From Closterium sp. Naga37s-1 (lineage: Eukaryota > Streptophyta > Zygnematophyceae > Desmidiales > Closteriaceae): 64,000 bases of DNA. A program made the position numbers and the translations under genes. The DNA lies in NCBI GenBank assembly GCA_947471745.1, contig CANJKZ010000476.1, positions 682,001-746,000 of the forward strand. Reading direction: 5' to 3'. The notes below the pieces were generated by a model that saw nothing but the letters and a program-made list of their open reading frames with translations, searched no databases and was not told the DNA's origin. Positions 36,387 through 47,904 of the stretch are shown in pieces; position 1 is the stretch's first letter, and the number at the start of each line of letters is the position of its first letter.

Positions 36387-38028
36387 GGCTGCTGCTGCTG
36401 GCCCTGACCACCACTGGCACTACCGCTCCCTCCTCCCCCACCGCCGCTGCTGCCCCCTCCACCGCCCCCAGTGCCTCCGCCGCCCCCACCACCACCTCCA
36501 CCCCCTCCACCCCCACGACCACCCCCACCACCTCCACCGCCCCCGCCGCCTGCACCACCGCCGCCTCCACCGCCGCCCCCACCGCCCCTGCCACCCCTGC
36601 CGCCCCTGCCGCTGCGACGCTTCCCACTAGGAGCGGAAGCAGCCCCGACCTCCTCAGCACCAAGGTAGTCGTGAGCAGCAGCTGCGGAGGCGTAGGAGGG
36701 GGTGAGAGGGGAGGGGGAGCACCCCTCAAAGAGGGGAGAGCGAGGAGTGCCACGAGCAGTACCTACAGCGAGGATGTTCTTCTCTACTGCAAGGAGGTGC
36801 TTCTCGAAGTCGTCGACAGTGAGAGTGGGGGGGTCTAGCGCTAGGAAGTGGTCCCTGACCGAGCTAAGAGTGTCAGGGAGGCGCGTAACGAGGAAATAGA
36901 GAGTGAAGTACATCGGGGGGGGGGGGGTTTGCGGCGCAGAACTCGGCTGAGAGGGCGGCACGAAAGCGAGTGTCAGTAGCGCGGAGGTGAGAAATGAGGT
37001 CCTCAGCAGTGGTGAACGAGGAAAGGTCGGGGAACAGGTAGGGTAGCATGAGTCGTCCTATGGCTGCAGTGGCCGGGGAGGAGTAGCGTGCAACTACAGC
37101 GTCGTACAGTGTCTTAGCAGTTTTGTGCTGGCTGAAATGCGCGCGCTCAGTGATCGGCAGATGGTTCCTAATAGCTAGGCGTGCAGCAGCATCGCGAGTC
37201 TGCCACTGCGAGCGTTCGAGAGCAGGAGCATCAGCAGCAGGAGCAACGGCAGTGCCAGACACGTAATCGAACAGTGAAACGCCCTCTTTGGCATCGGTCA
37301 GAAGGAACAGTTGCAGGTCGTCTAGCCACACAGTGAACTCTATGGGGCGACCGTCAGGTTCGAACGCGAGAACATTAGGCGTCGTCATAACAGCAGTAGG
37401 CAAAGGCAGCAGAAAGCAGGCAGGCAGTAGACACGAGGCAGTAGGCAGTAGACAGAAGGCCAAAACTTAGGCAGTAGGCAGTAGGCAGTACAGGCAACGT
37501 GCAGGGCAGTAGCTTGCTACACCCGAGCTCCTACGGTGGGGCTCTAGACAGTGGCAGGCCGTACAGTTCGAAGGCAGTGATTTCGGCAGCAGTAAGCCTC
37601 ACAGGCAAGTACACACGTAGGGTGCGCGCGGCTGCTGGCTGCGTGCGGCTAAGGGCCGCGCGTGGCTCTCTGCTGCGCGTGGCTACGTGCTGCGCGCGGC
37701 TCCTGGCTGCACGTGGCGACGGGCAGCGCGCGCGCGGGCGGCGGGCTCTACGTCGCGCGCGTGCGGTGGGCTCTGCTTAGGCTGCGCGCGGGCGGCGTAA
37801 GGGGCGCGCGGGCTCTACGAGGGCTACACGGGCGACGCGGACCGGCGCGCGGCTCTACAGCAGTGGCGCGCGCTAAAAAACAGAGACGCGCGCGCTAGAA
37901 ATCGAGGCGCGCGCGGGAAAAAAATAAGTGACGTGCGCTGCCGCCGAGGCGCGCGCGAGCAGTAGGCAAGGCAGGCAGTTAGGTGGGCCCGATTCGTAGG
38001 TCCTAGAGACCTCCTGCTCTAGTTGCCA

Positions 38029-38169
38029 TGTTAAGAACCTAAGGCAAGGATGATGGATTAGGTGAAGGCTAGGGTACAAGACTAGGTATCGAGGAAGTTT
38101 GTGTACCCCCTAGTGCTAACCCCCATACAGCCTAGATAACCTAAACAAACATATATATATAATTTGACA
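38029..38169 (-). repeat. 5' LTR of copia 1
   Basis: Adjoined internally by the primer site (minus strand, tggcaactagagc). Confidence 0.9.
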
Positions 38170-38478
38170 CTTGCTAGTGTATTAGTTAGATATTAGGTTC
38201 AACTGGTGGTGGTGTACCCTTTTCCCCTTCCTCTCCTTCCTATTTGTACTTCCAACTTCATAATGAAACCCTCTCTTTTGGCCAAACTTCTCCCTCCATG
38301 ATTCTCCTTGCTAAACCTCTCCTAAACCTAAGTACTGCATAATCTCCTAATCTTAACAGCTACATGTTGTCTGCTGTGACTAGGCATGTACCGTAATGTT
38401 GACTTCCACATCACTAACAGCTCTGTAAATATGTCATCCTTAGGACTTCCTGGAAAATTGAACTAGTTTGATGATAGT

Positions 38479-39006
38479 GGCCCTGTTCGCCAGCACATGT
38501 GAATTCGAAAGAAATCTGACGGCACCGGAATGGCAACGGAATCAGGAACCGGGGGTGGAACCCGCCGATTAGGTTTGGGCGGAATGGTCCCTTCGCGAAA
38601 TTCCGCGCCATACCGTAAATGGGAAACGTGGCAACAGGATCAGGAACCACGCTCCCCATCTTCCCCCTCCTGTCACAGCCAACCAATCCCATCGCCATCC
38701 CTTGGCAATTTCCCGTGAAGTGGTGAATGGCGACGGGATGGCATGGGGCGTGGAGGTTGCATGGGGACGAAATTGCTACCCCGCTTCCGACAGCCATGAT
38801 TCCGTCCGAAATGAGGTCAAATTAATGGCGTTCGCCAGGCCATCATTATTCCATTTGGTTCGGACGGGATCCTAAGTTCGGCACGAAATTTTCGGGCTGA
38901 CCGTCCTGACGGACGTTAACGAACCCTAACGGACGGGATCAGGAAGGCGTGACTGACCTTCCTGATCCCGTCCATTTTGCACATATTTGTGCTGGCGAAC
39001 AGGGCC
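38479..39006. mobile_element. MITE-like DNA transposon, 528 bp
   Basis: Perfect 19-bp terminal inverted repeats GGCCCTGTTCGCCAGCACA flanked by the 3-bp duplication agt (38476-38478, 39007-39009). There is no coding capacity; the inside holds repeated cgggatcagga-like motifs. A 3-bp duplication and GGCCCTGTT termini resemble PIF/Harbinger-derived MITEs, though agt is not the usual TWA target, so the superfamily is tentative. Confidence 0.85.
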
Positions 39007-39370
39007 AGTATGTTTAGGAAAGATTTCATCCATTGAGGAAGATTCACAAGAAGTTTCTGAACGACCTTCTTAGGGTAGTAATGCATGCCAGCTGTTAACC
39101 TGCATCTAACTAGTGCCAGTGGTCCCCGCACATGCAGCTTTCAGAGACTGAATGGCGCATTGCAGCAGCTATCCGCTTAGGCCTTCCTCTCCCTCACCTT
39201 TCATCTTCGCTCACCTGCACCTGCAACTCCCCGTTCACCGATCCTTCCATCCATTCTCATGTCCTTCGCTGCCCTAGCAACAACGAGCCTACTAAGGTGC
39301 ACGACGCAATCAAACGAGAAGTTCATCGCATTGCCTTGGAGCTTGGGTTCTCTGCGCAGATGGAAGACCA

Positions 39371-39497
39371 TGAGAAACTGAACGAGAAATGAATTGACTA
39401 AGGGAAAGTTGGGTACAAAATGCAAACCCTAGAAAACTGTACCCCATATGTGCTACCCCACTATAGCCTACAGTAGCTATGTCATATAAATCTGACA
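39371..39497 (-). repeat. 3' LTR of copia 2
   Basis: Followed internally by the same cacccccatagg-type polypurine complement as copia 1. Confidence 0.9.
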
Positions 39498-42400
39498 CAC
39501 CCCCATAGGCAAAGTGGGGGAGAACAAGGGGTCACAAGACCAGTCAAGCAAAGCAAAGCAAGCTCAGGGTGGATCACAAAGTCACCACACATTCCGAGCA
39601 CAAGTTCAAGGCCACAAGGCCAGTTCACATGCAGGATTACATATATATATAAGGCTAGACAGTACAAACAAGGTCAAGGGGTGAGCAAGTGAGGCAAGGT
39701 AGGCACAAGACCCAGCTGAGTACAGAAGCGCTGATGATCACAAGGCGCAAGTGCCTTGGTGAAGATATCAGCAGTGTTGGCCTGAGAGGCCACGTACGCA
39801 AGCCGCAGCTGACCACGCTGCTGTAGCTCACGAGCAAGGAAGTAGCGGAGAGCAATGTGCTTCGTTCTGTGCTCCAGTCTCTGCTCTCGACACAAGGCCA
39901 GCATGGCCTTGTTGTCTACGTACAGCACTGGAGGAGAACGAGGCGGCTCTCCGAGGTCAGTCAGCAGGTAGGTGAGCCAGCGAAGCTCCTGTGCAGCCAT
40001 GGCCCCGGCGTAGATCTCAGCCTCACAACTGGAGCCGAGAACAGAAGACGAGCGGGTAGCCCGCCACGAAACAGAGCCGGAACCAAGGCTGAAGGTGTAA
40101 CCCTGTGACGACCGCTGCGTAGCCTGGTCGTCAGCCCAAGAAGCGTCTGCGTGCCCAGTGAGGACCACTGGACTCTGCCCTCCAAGCACAAGCCCCATGC
40201 CCGACGTACTGCACAAGTAACGCAACACCCTCTTCGCTGTAGCCATGTGCTCCGGTCTGTGTCTCCCAGGAGCAACATAGCGTGCGAGAATGCTAAGAGG
40301 GTATGCGAGGTCAGGTCGTGTGCAGGTCATCAGGTACATGAGGCAGCCAACAAGCTCTGGGTACGGGCCACTCGACTCTACAGACTCATCCGAAGGCAGA
40401 GCTGAGAGCGAGTGGCGAGTAGGCAGAGGAGTGGCCTGAGGCGAGGAGTACGTGAAGCCGAAGCGCTGAAGGACCTGCTGCACCATGTGTGACTGAGTCA
40501 GGGTAATGGTGCGGCGTGCTCTGTCCCGGGTGATCTGCAAGCCAAGGTAGCTGCGCAGTTCACCCAGGTCTGTGCACGTGTGTCTCTTCTGCAGCTCGGA
40601 CTTCACGTGGGCGAGTCCAGCAGGGTCAGCTGTGGCAAAGACCAAGTCGTCGACGTACACGAGGATGTAGAACGGCGGCAAAGAAGTGTCGGTGCGCAGA
40701 AACAGCGACGGGTCGGCAGTAGAGGGAGCAAACCCAAGAGCCGCAAGTGTAGTCCTCAGTGTGTCGTGCCACTCACGCGGTGCCTGGCGGAGACCGTAGA
40801 CTGGTCGCCGGAGGCTCCACTGGGTGCCAGGAGGAAAAGACCCAGTGAAGCCAGGTGGGCGACGCAGCCAGATCTCCTCGTGCAGGCTGCCCTGCAAGAA
40901 AGCAGTGCTGAAGTCAAGAGAGTGCAGCTCGTAGTCGCGGTGAGCAGCTATGTGCAGCAGTACCCGAAGAGTGGTCATCTTCGGGGTGGGAGAGAAGGTC
41001 TGAAAGTAGTCAACTCCCTGCCGCTGACTGAAGCCACGAGCCACGTAACGCGCCTTGAAGACAGGCGGAGAACCCGGCGGTCGCTTCACCCTGAAAATCC
41101 ACATGCCACTGACGATGTTCGCCCCAGGCGGGGGAACCTCGTCAACGTAGGTGCCTGTGGACTTCCATGAAGCCATCTCTGTGTCCATAGCTGCCTGCCA
41201 CTGAGAGGAGTAGGGACCCTCTATCGCCTCCGCGTAAGAGCGCGGAGTCGGGATGTCAAGTGCATCCGGGTCTCCCTCAGGGATAAGCAGTACGGACACG
41301 AGATGAGGTGAAGCAGCAGCCAAACACTGGAACTCCTCCTGCCTGTCCTCAAGAACGTCCGTGCCAAGGGCACACTCACCCCCGACGGACGGAGGACAGA
41401 CAGACTCAGACTCAACGACAAGACTAGCAGCGTAGTCTAGACGACAGCGAGCAGCAAAGTCGACGAGCTCAGCAACTAGGGCAGACGCAGCAGTGGACTC
41501 AAAGGAAGGGTCAGTGACGACCGTAGCAAGGAGACGCGTGACAGTAGGACTGGCAGCACGAAGAGAGTCCGACTCCGGGTCGGGAAGAGCAGGAAGAGAG
41601 GACTCAGGAGGAGAAGGCAAAGGGGCACGCAGAGGAGCAGTGGACGGACGCAGAGACATCCGGTGCGTGCCAGGGACAGGAGGAGGACGCTGACGCGAAC
41701 CACGACCACTAGAGCGAGCAGGACGGACAGGCGACGCAGGGCGAGACGCAGGCTCACGACGCTCAGCCAGACCTCCAGTAGGACCAGTGTAGGGAGAAGG
41801 AGCGGGCAGTGGGGAGGCCGGCTGTAACTGTAACTGTGACGGGACAGGCTGTGGACACTCTAAGGGAGGAGGAGGACCAGTAGAAGGCGGGAGACCAAGA
41901 ACCTGCTGAAGGAGCGGAACGAAGTACGGCCGAGGCCGCGCGGCGACTCCAGACACGGCAGGGGTAGCACCAGTACCCCCAGCGGCAGCACCAGCGCCAG
42001 CAGCACCTCCAGCTCCAGTACCTCCAGCAGCACCAGTAGCACCCCCAGCAGGACCGCCTCCAGGACCGACAGCAGTAGCCTCAGCGTCAACACCCTCAGC
42101 AGCTCCAGCTCCAGTCGTACCCGCAGGCCCAGCAGCTCCAGTACTCCCAGTACGAGCACCTCCGGGACCCGCGGCACCAGCACCCTCAGCAGCCGAAGAA
42201 CCTCCAGCTCCAGCAGCACGCCTCCAGCGCCGGGCATTCCAGTCGCGCAGCTCCTGTGGAGAGAGTGGCTCCCGCCGAGACGAAGCACCCGGAGAACCTC
42301 CAGGCTCAGCACCGCCAGACGCCACACGAGCAGGCCCAGCTCCTTCAGGCTCCGCACCCCCAGGCTCAGCACCTCCAGGCGTAGCACCCCCAGGCTCAGC

Positions 42401-45400
42401 ACCCTCAGGCTCAGCACCCCCAGGCTCAGCACCCCCAGTAGTAGCACCCCCAGGCCCAGCACCCCCAGGCTCAGCACCCCCAGGAGTAGCACCCTCAGGC
42501 TCAGCACCCCCAGGCGTAGCACCCACACGCTCAGCACCCCCAGAGTCAGCACCCCCAGGCTCAGCACCCTCAGCAGCACCAGAGTCACCAGTAACCTCGA
42601 CAGGCTCGACGGCGTCTACCTGGGACACACCTGAAGGGGCAGGACCCTGAGGGGGGAGGGGGTCTACCGGGGGGGGACCTGGCACAAGGAAGAGCGGTGG
42701 CGGGGGGAGGGACGGAGTGCGGTAGGGGAAGAGGCGGTAGTAGGGGACCGACTCGTCAAACGTGACGTCCTGGGAGGACAGAACACGACGAGAGGTGGGG
42801 TGGTAGAACTGCCACCCTGGCGCGTCAGGGGGAAGCCAAGGAAGACGCAAGGAGCAGCACGAGGGGACAGCTTGTCCGCAGACAAGTCGCGGACAAACGC
42901 CCGAGATCCCCAGACACGGAACGCAGACGCATCGCCAACCTTCCCCGTCCACAGCAAAGCTGGGGAGGTCTCCGGCATGGAGACCCTGGGGTGAAGGTTG
43001 ATCTGATGCGCCGCGTACCGAACCGCAAACGGCCACAGAAAATGGGGGGCAGCCGCATGCATCATGGACGTACGGGCGACGTCCATGACCATGCCAATGC
43101 GGCGCTCAGCAATCCCATTTTGCTGTGGAGAGTCCGGAAGCGTGAAGGTCTGGCGGATGCCTCGTGCACGACAGTAGGCTCGCAGAAGGCCAGAGGAGAA
43201 CTCTCCACCTCTGTCAGAGTGCAGACGCAGAACAGGAAAGTCCGAGCCGAAGCTCTGCCTGAGCTGGAGACGAGCTGCACGGATCCAGTCGATCAACACC
43301 TCAGTGACATCACCCTTGCTGCGCAAGGGGAATACTGTGGTGTAACGCGAGTAGTCGTCAACCACCAGCAGGAAGTAGTGCTCGTGACCCTGTCCACGGA
43401 CGCGGGCCGGGCCCCACACGTCCATGTGAAGCGTCTGCAGCGGGGCCTCTGTCGGAGGAAACTGGGAGGAGTGAGGGGCAGCCCGCTGCCGCCCCTCGAC
43501 ACAATGGACGCAGGTAGGGCCTGGCCCCGGAGGAAGGGGAGGGAGGGACCGGGGAAGATCAGAGACAAGGACACGGGAGGCCATGCCTCGGAGACGAAGC
43601 AGGGAGGGGTGACCAAGGCGGTGGTGCCAGAGGAGAGTCTCGTGCGACAGGAGGCGACACGAACAGGGGGCAGACTCAAGACCAGACCTGGACGCTGCAG
43701 CAAACACCTGACCCGACGCAGCTACCTGACCAGACGCAGTGACTGGAGGAGACGCAGTGGTCAGTGTGTACAGGCTCGACCCCGGCCGACGTGTAAACGT
43801 GGCCAGGTGTCGGCCTGTCCGAGCGTCCGTGCAGTGGGTCACCCGCTGACTCGCAGGAGTGAACTGGTGAACCCCCGCATCCTGTAGGTCAGCACCACTC
43901 ACCAAGTTCGTAGAGAACGAGGGGAGGTAAAGACCAGACAGGGTGCCAGAGGGGGCCGCCGGACACGGGAGGACAGTGGAGAAGTGAGCAAGGACAGGAC
44001 CCCCAGAGGGGTCTGCCAGAGAGACTGCAACTGGCCGGCCAAGCGGCGTGAGTGTGGTGCGGTCTCGAAAGAAGGAGCGAGAAGCCCCCGAGTCAAGGGT
44101 GAAGGTGTGGGAGGCCGAAGCCGACGCAGTACCTGAGAGAGCAGACTCACCAGCACCTGAGGGAGCAGACACACGAGCACCTAGAGCAGCAGCCTCGCTA
44201 GCACCTAGAGCAGCAGCCTCACCAGTACCTAGAGCAGCAGTCTCAATGCCCGGGTCGGGCGGAAAACACCGGTAACAGTCACCCTCATCACTAATAGTCA
44301 CAGCATACATGGCAGCAAGAATAGCATCAAAGTCAAGGTCAAAGACAGCTACACCCGCCCTAGACAGCTCGCCCCAGCGGGGGATCTCAGTGGCCTCAGG
44401 GAACTGGTGACACCAAGCGTCCGTCAGGCGGCCAAAGCAGCGCTGGGTGGAGTGCGCACCCCCGCACTGCTCACCCGCGCGGTCGCCGGTGCGTAGGACG
44501 TAGGTGCACGGACCAGTACCCCCACCCCGCTGGCGTGCAGCGTACCACTCACGGAGCTGCTGAGGGGGGGGGATGTCACGAGTGCGCTGCTGCCGCTGCT
44601 GCTGCTGCTACTGGCGCTGACCACCACCAGAGCCGACCCTCTGCGCAGCGCCACCCCGACCAGCTCCACCTCCTCCGCCGCCGCCTCCTCCACCGCCGCC
44701 ACCTCCGCCACCTCCGCTCCCACCGCCACCGCCGCCGCCGCCTCCGCCTCCACTGCCGCCACCGACACCTCCACCCCCGCCACCACTCCCACCACCACCC
44801 CCACCCCCTCCACTGCCTCCACCGCCACCTCCGCCACCCCCGCCAACCCCTCCAGCACCCTTGCCCCCCTTGCCCTTGCCGGTGCGGCGTCTCCCGCTCG
44901 GGGCAGACGCAGCGCCGACCGACTCGAAACCAACGAGGTCGGCCGCAGCAGCAGAGGCAACAGAGGGCAAAAGGGGGGAGGGGGAACACCCCTCAAAGAC
45001 GGGGGTGCGAGGGTCACCACGAGAGGCTCCTACAGCGACTATGCTCTTCTCTGCTGCTAGGAGGGCCTTCTCGAGGAGGTCAACGGTGAGAGTGGTGGGG
45101 CAAACTGAGAGGAAGTGGTCCCTGACTACGCGAAGGGAGTCAGGGAGCCGGGTGACTATGTAGTAGAGGGTGATGTACATGGGGGGGGGGTTCTTGGCGC
45201 AGAATTCAGCAAGAAGCGCAGCGCGGTAGCGAGTGTCACTAGTGCGGAGGTGCGTAATGAGGTCAGCGACTGTGGGAAAGGCAGCAAGGTCAGGGAAGAG
45301 GTACGGTAGCATGAGGCGGCTCAGTGCAGCAGTGGCAGGGGACGAGTAGCGCGCAACTACAGCGTCGTGCAAGGTGTGAGCACTCTTGTACTGGCTAAAG

Positions 45401-46616
45401 TGCGCACGCTCAGAGGTAGGCAGGTGGCGACGCACAGCAAGACATGCAGCAGCATCGCGTGTGGCCCACTGTGAGCGAACAGTGGCGTCGGCATCAGCAG
45501 CAGGGGCAGGAGAGGCACCAGAGGTGAGGTCAAAGAGGGAGAGACCGTCTGCCCTATCGCACTGTAGGAAAAGCTGCAGGTCATCTACCCAGACGTCAAA
45601 GTGAATGGCCCGACCCTCAGCGTCAAAAGCGAGGACAGTAGGGGTAGCCATGACAGCAGTGGACTAGCAGCGCGAACAGTAGGGTAAGGGCAGTGCAGTG
45701 ACAGAGGCGCTGCTCTTACCGGACAGGGCGGCTCGGGCGGCTCGGCGGCTCGGCGGGTCGGCAACTCGGCGGCTCGGGCGGCTCGGGCGGCTCGGCGGTA
45801 CGGCGGCTCGGCAGCAACTGCGGCTCGGCGACTCGGCGACTCGGGCGGCTCGGGCGGCTCGGCGGTACGGCGGTTCGGCAGCAACTGCAGCTCGGCGGCT
45901 CGGCGACCCGGTGGCTCGGGCGGCTCAGGTGGCGCGGCGGCTCGGGCGGCTTGGGTGGATCGGGCGGCTCGGCAGTAGCTCGGCGGCGCCGGCGGCTCGG
46001 TGGTGACGGCGGGGCCGCGTGGGGACGGCGGCGGGGCCGGGTGGAGCGGCGGCGAGGCCGGGTGGAGCGGCGTCGGGGCCGGGTGGAGCGGCGTCGGGGC
46101 CAGTAGAGGCGGCGCCGGGGCCGGGAAGGACAGCTCCGGGGCCGCAGGGGTAGGCGACGGGGCCAGCAGAGGCGGCGCCGAGGCAGGGAAGGGCGGCGCC
46201 GGGGCCGCAGGGGTAGGCGACGGGGCCGCGAGGGCGGCTAGGAGGGGGGGGGGGGGGTCGCGAGGGCGGCTTGAAGAGGCCGCGAGGGCGGCTAGAAAGG
46301 GCCGCGAGGGCGGCTAGAAAGGGCCGCGAGGGCGGCGTGAAAGGGCCGCGAGGGCGGCGCGACACGAAGGAGCCGCGAGGGCGGCGGATCGGGGCCGCGA
46401 GGGCGGCGCGACGCGGCCGCTAGGGCGGCGCGACGTGAAGGGGCCGCGAGGGCGACGCGACGGGGCCGCAAGCGCGACGCGACGGGGCCGCTAAGGCGGC
46501 ACGACAGGGTCGAGAGAGGGGAGCGCGACTCGGGCAGTGGAGAGCGCGCTCCGGGCAGGAAAAAAAATGTGGTGGGCCCTAGGAACAGTTCCCACAGGGG
46601 AACCTGCTCGATACCA

Positions 46617-46743
46617 TGAGAAACTGAACGAGAAATGAATTGACTAAGGGAAAGTTGGGTACAAAATGCAAACCCTAGAAAACTGTACCCCATATGTGTT
46701 ACCCCACTATAGCCTACAGTAGCTATGTCATATAAATCTGACA
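46617..46743 (-). repeat. 5' LTR of copia 2
   Basis: Primer site adjoining it on the minus strand reads tggtatcgagcagg, an initiator-tRNA-like match. Confidence 0.9.
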
Positions 46744-47375
46744 GACCAGCATCTCCTGCCTGGCCGCCGCACAGACATCACGTGCCGCGACATTAGCTCT
46801 GGTACCACCTGGGCCTTGGATGTTTCTGTTGCTGATCCACAAAAGGGGTTTCCGCACTCCAACACAGCTACGGTGATTGGTTCAGCAGCAGCCACTCGTG
46901 AAAGTGAGAAGACCACCCACTATGCTACAGCACTTCATGACCGTCCAGACATCAAACTGTTTCCCCTTGTCATCGAAACCTTCGGTTGCTTCGGCTCTTC
47001 GTTCAACAACTTCCTTCGCCAATGTAGCCGCAAAGGGGCGTCACAACTCCGCGACTTGAGTGGTGCTACAGATTCTCTTCCCCTGCTGTTTGAGACCAAC
47101 TTCTACAAACGGATTTCTCTGGTCCACCAACGTGAGCAGGCTCGCACTGTTTGTCGTCGTGCACAAATTCGTTTTACCGAGGGCGTCAACCACGCACCAC
47201 CCGAGGTGACTTCTCTTTCTGCAGCTGACTTTGCCTACTTGGGAGAGGACCACTGAGACATCTCAGAGGCCTATTTGTAGGCCTCACAATAGGATTAGCC
47301 TGCATGTCTTTCCATGCACTAGGTGTCTGGATTTGCCTTGTATACATTGTACATTTACTTTAGTGTCAATAAAGA

Positions 47376-47436
47376 GGTAGAATAGCACCCTGCCATGTGC
47401 CCGGTGCAGACCCGGGTTCGATTCCCGGCTGGCACA
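47376..47436 (+). pseudogene. 3' part of a tRNA-Gly(GCC) gene
   Basis: From the D arm onward (GGTAGAATAGCACC), with anticodon loop CTGCCA, the T arm GGGTTCGATTCCC and acceptor strand CTGGCAC plus A. This matches plant tRNA-Gly-GCC. A T-run at 47460-47467 fits a Pol III terminator. The 5' acceptor strand and most of the D arm are absent, replaced by the LINE 3' end. Six extra bases (TGTGCC) lie between positions 37 and 38, the place where tRNA introns occur. As it stands it cannot fold into a full tRNA. Confidence 0.8.
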
Positions 47437-47904
47437 GCCGTTTTGCTCTTTCCCAATTGTTTTTTTTGCACACACACCCACACAATCCACCCACCTGCTT
47501 GGATCTTCAGGAGTAATCTTCACATGAGGATGACCTGGAAACTCAAATTAGGCTGTCATACACACTGGCAATCTCCTGATTCCCTTGCCTCATCTCATCC
47601 AGTCATGCATCCAAGCGCAGCTTCGTGTATGATACGATACGCGGCGCATGATATGGTAACATCACACGTCTTACCTTACCAGTACCTGCCGGATCCAACT
47701 GGTCCCGACATTACAGTCACAAGTGGACTCTACCTGCTCTACCTGCTCTACCTGCGCTACCTACAAGCGCCCTCCACCTCCGCCACCTCCCGTAAGCTCC
47801 CGTCACACATAAGCGCCGGTTCGTGATTTCATTTTTGTTCTGGACTGGACACGCTTTCCAATGGAAGTTCTCCTCCCCGTGAAGCAAAGCCGACATCTGT
47901 GGTA
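47437..47904. other. intergenic, 3' flank of GPAT9
   Basis: About 470 bp of ordinary composition with small CTACCTGCTCTAC-type repeats near 47730-47765. I see no gene; it probably carries the GPAT9 3' UTR. Confidence 0.5.

Larger units (their letters stand above)
31085..38169 (-). mobile_element. Ty1/copia retrotransposon 1 (nested)
   Basis: Copia-type LTR fossil in minus orientation. LTRs are 31085-31226 and 38029-38169 (~142 bp, TGTCAAATT...TTAACA) with a few differences, so it is young. The target duplication cttgc is at 31080-31084 and 38170-38174. Order along the minus strand: leader ~38.0-37.5 kb, gag-like region ~37.4-36.1 kb, protease ~35.8 kb, integrase ~35.5-34.6 kb (GHPSLPRL, HSDRGGEFSS), reverse transcriptase ~32.9-32.2 kb (YVDDLVFA), RNase H to ~31.4 kb (KHIALRYFLA). 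This PR-INT-RT-RH order is copia. Tandem-repeat-coded Gly/Glu/Ala/Pro tracts separate integrase from RT, and Gln and Gly runs lie in gag. The coding region is broken in about two places. Confidence 0.92.
29912..38358 (+). mobile_element. short non-autonomous LTR element (TRIM-like), split by a nested copia
   Basis: LTR retrotransposon fossil. LTRs begin TGTTGAATTATATTTGC and end CTAATCTTAACA. The 5' LTR is 29912-30141. The 3' LTR is 31039-31084 continued at 38175-38358. The target duplication gctac lies at 29907-29911 and 38359-38363. The internal region, 30142-31038 (~0.9 kb), starts with tggtatcagagc, the usual initiator-Met tRNA primer site, and has no recognisable pol, so the element is non-autonomous. 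The LTRs differ at about two of 230 sites, so insertion was recent. It sits ~100 bp after the XDH stop codon. A copia element later entered its 3' LTR. Confidence 0.9.
39371..46743 (-). mobile_element. Ty1/copia retrotransposon 2 (inserted in the LINE)
   Basis: Copia-type LTR fossil, minus orientation. LTRs are 39371-39497 and 46617-46743 (127 bp, TGAGAAACTG or its complement to TCTGACA), with about one difference, hence very recent. The target duplication gacca is at 39366-39370 and 46744-46748. Leader ~46.6-45.65 kb, GC-rich with repeated gggccgcgagggcggc; gag-like ~45.6-44.3 kb; protease and integrase ~44.2-42.8 kb; RT ~41.1-40.4 kb; RNase H to ~39.7 kb. It is related to but distinct from copia 1 (different LTRs, clearly diverged coding sequence). 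It shares Gly-rich tracts in gag and Glu/Pro/Gly/Ala repeats before RT. It is broken in about three places. Confidence 0.92.
39010..47375 (+). mobile_element. 3' part of a LINE with a restriction-like endonuclease, split by copia 2
   Basis: The reading frame 39132-39370 resumes after the copia insertion at 46749-47256. It starts ETEWRIAAAIRLGLPLP, then a CCHC-type zinc motif (CTC ... HSHVLRC), KVHDAIKREV, then RRTDI ... WALDVSVADP and EKTTHYA. This resembles the C-terminal zinc finger and PD-(D/E)xK endonuclease of R2/NeSL-like LINEs. The reverse transcriptase is missing, so the copy is 5'-truncated. A ~110-bp 3' UTR with AATAAA (47368-47373) ends at 47375, directly against tRNA-Gly sequence. 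Family assignment rests on motif layout only. Confidence 0.6.
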
